A stretch of 5,732 nucleotides of DNA from an uncultured Francisella sp. (GTDB taxonomy: Bacteria; Pseudomonadota; Gammaproteobacteria; Burkholderiales; Neisseriaceae), in contig CAJPTP010000076.1 of the NCBI GenBank assembly GCA_905373555.1, positions 1 to 5,732 of the forward strand. Reading direction: 5' to 3'. The notes beneath the pieces are model-generated. The model had not been told where the DNA came from and did not search any database. It was given only the letters and a program-made list of their open reading frames with translations. The first letter of the stretch is position 1. Every line of letters starts with the position of its first letter. Shown here one piece after another: positions 5,710-5,732 of the stretch. A program made the position numbers and the translations under genes.

Positions 5710-5732
5710 CCCCTTCCCTCCCCCCTTTCCTC

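Overview
The window is high-GC DNA (roughly two thirds G+C by eye) with strongly GC-biased third codon positions, but also frequent TTG (Leu), CAA (Gln) and AAA (Lys) codons. Three predicted lipoproteins of the TraB/GumN type and a MotA/TolQ/ExbB-like membrane protein point to a Gram-negative bacterium, probably a proteobacterium. I cannot place it further from sequence alone.

Layout, all on the + strand: (1) 3-131, the apparent C-terminal end of a gene that starts outside the window. (2) 132-511, a 380-base gene-free stretch with an AT-rich patch, a 10-bp palindrome and two hairpins, presumably the leader of the next gene. (3) 512-1651, a MotA/TolQ/ExbB-like three-helix inner-membrane protein with a long disordered Arg/Gly/Gln-rich tail, closed by a very good intrinsic terminator at 1679-1725. 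(4) 1965-3194, 3420-4559 and 4556-5665, three tandem paralogous lipoproteins (409, 379 and 369 residues). All keep the overall TraB/GumN (Tiki-like) sequence plan. A probable terminator at 5675-5709 closes the array.

The notable point is the lipoprotein array. Each copy has a signal peptide, and its only cysteine is the lipobox Cys. Each aligns from end to end with the TraB/GumN plan: a first GxxH block, an acidic residue after the next strand, an LE(T/S)-like block, an RNxxW-like block and a C-terminal GxxH-L-x-G block. Yet the first GxxH histidine is replaced in all three (Ser, Ser, Leu), the LE glutamate is Asp, Gln, Gln, and the second GxxH is N-Q-S-H, D-Q-S-R and D-Q-S-H. They therefore look like an amplified family of pseudo-enzymes, perhaps structural or binding lipoproteins.

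The second and third copies overlap by ATGA and are likely translationally coupled. The first copy is more diverged and is separated from them by a 225-base gap. The ExbB-like gene is separated from the array by a terminator, so a functional link between the two is not shown by the sequence.
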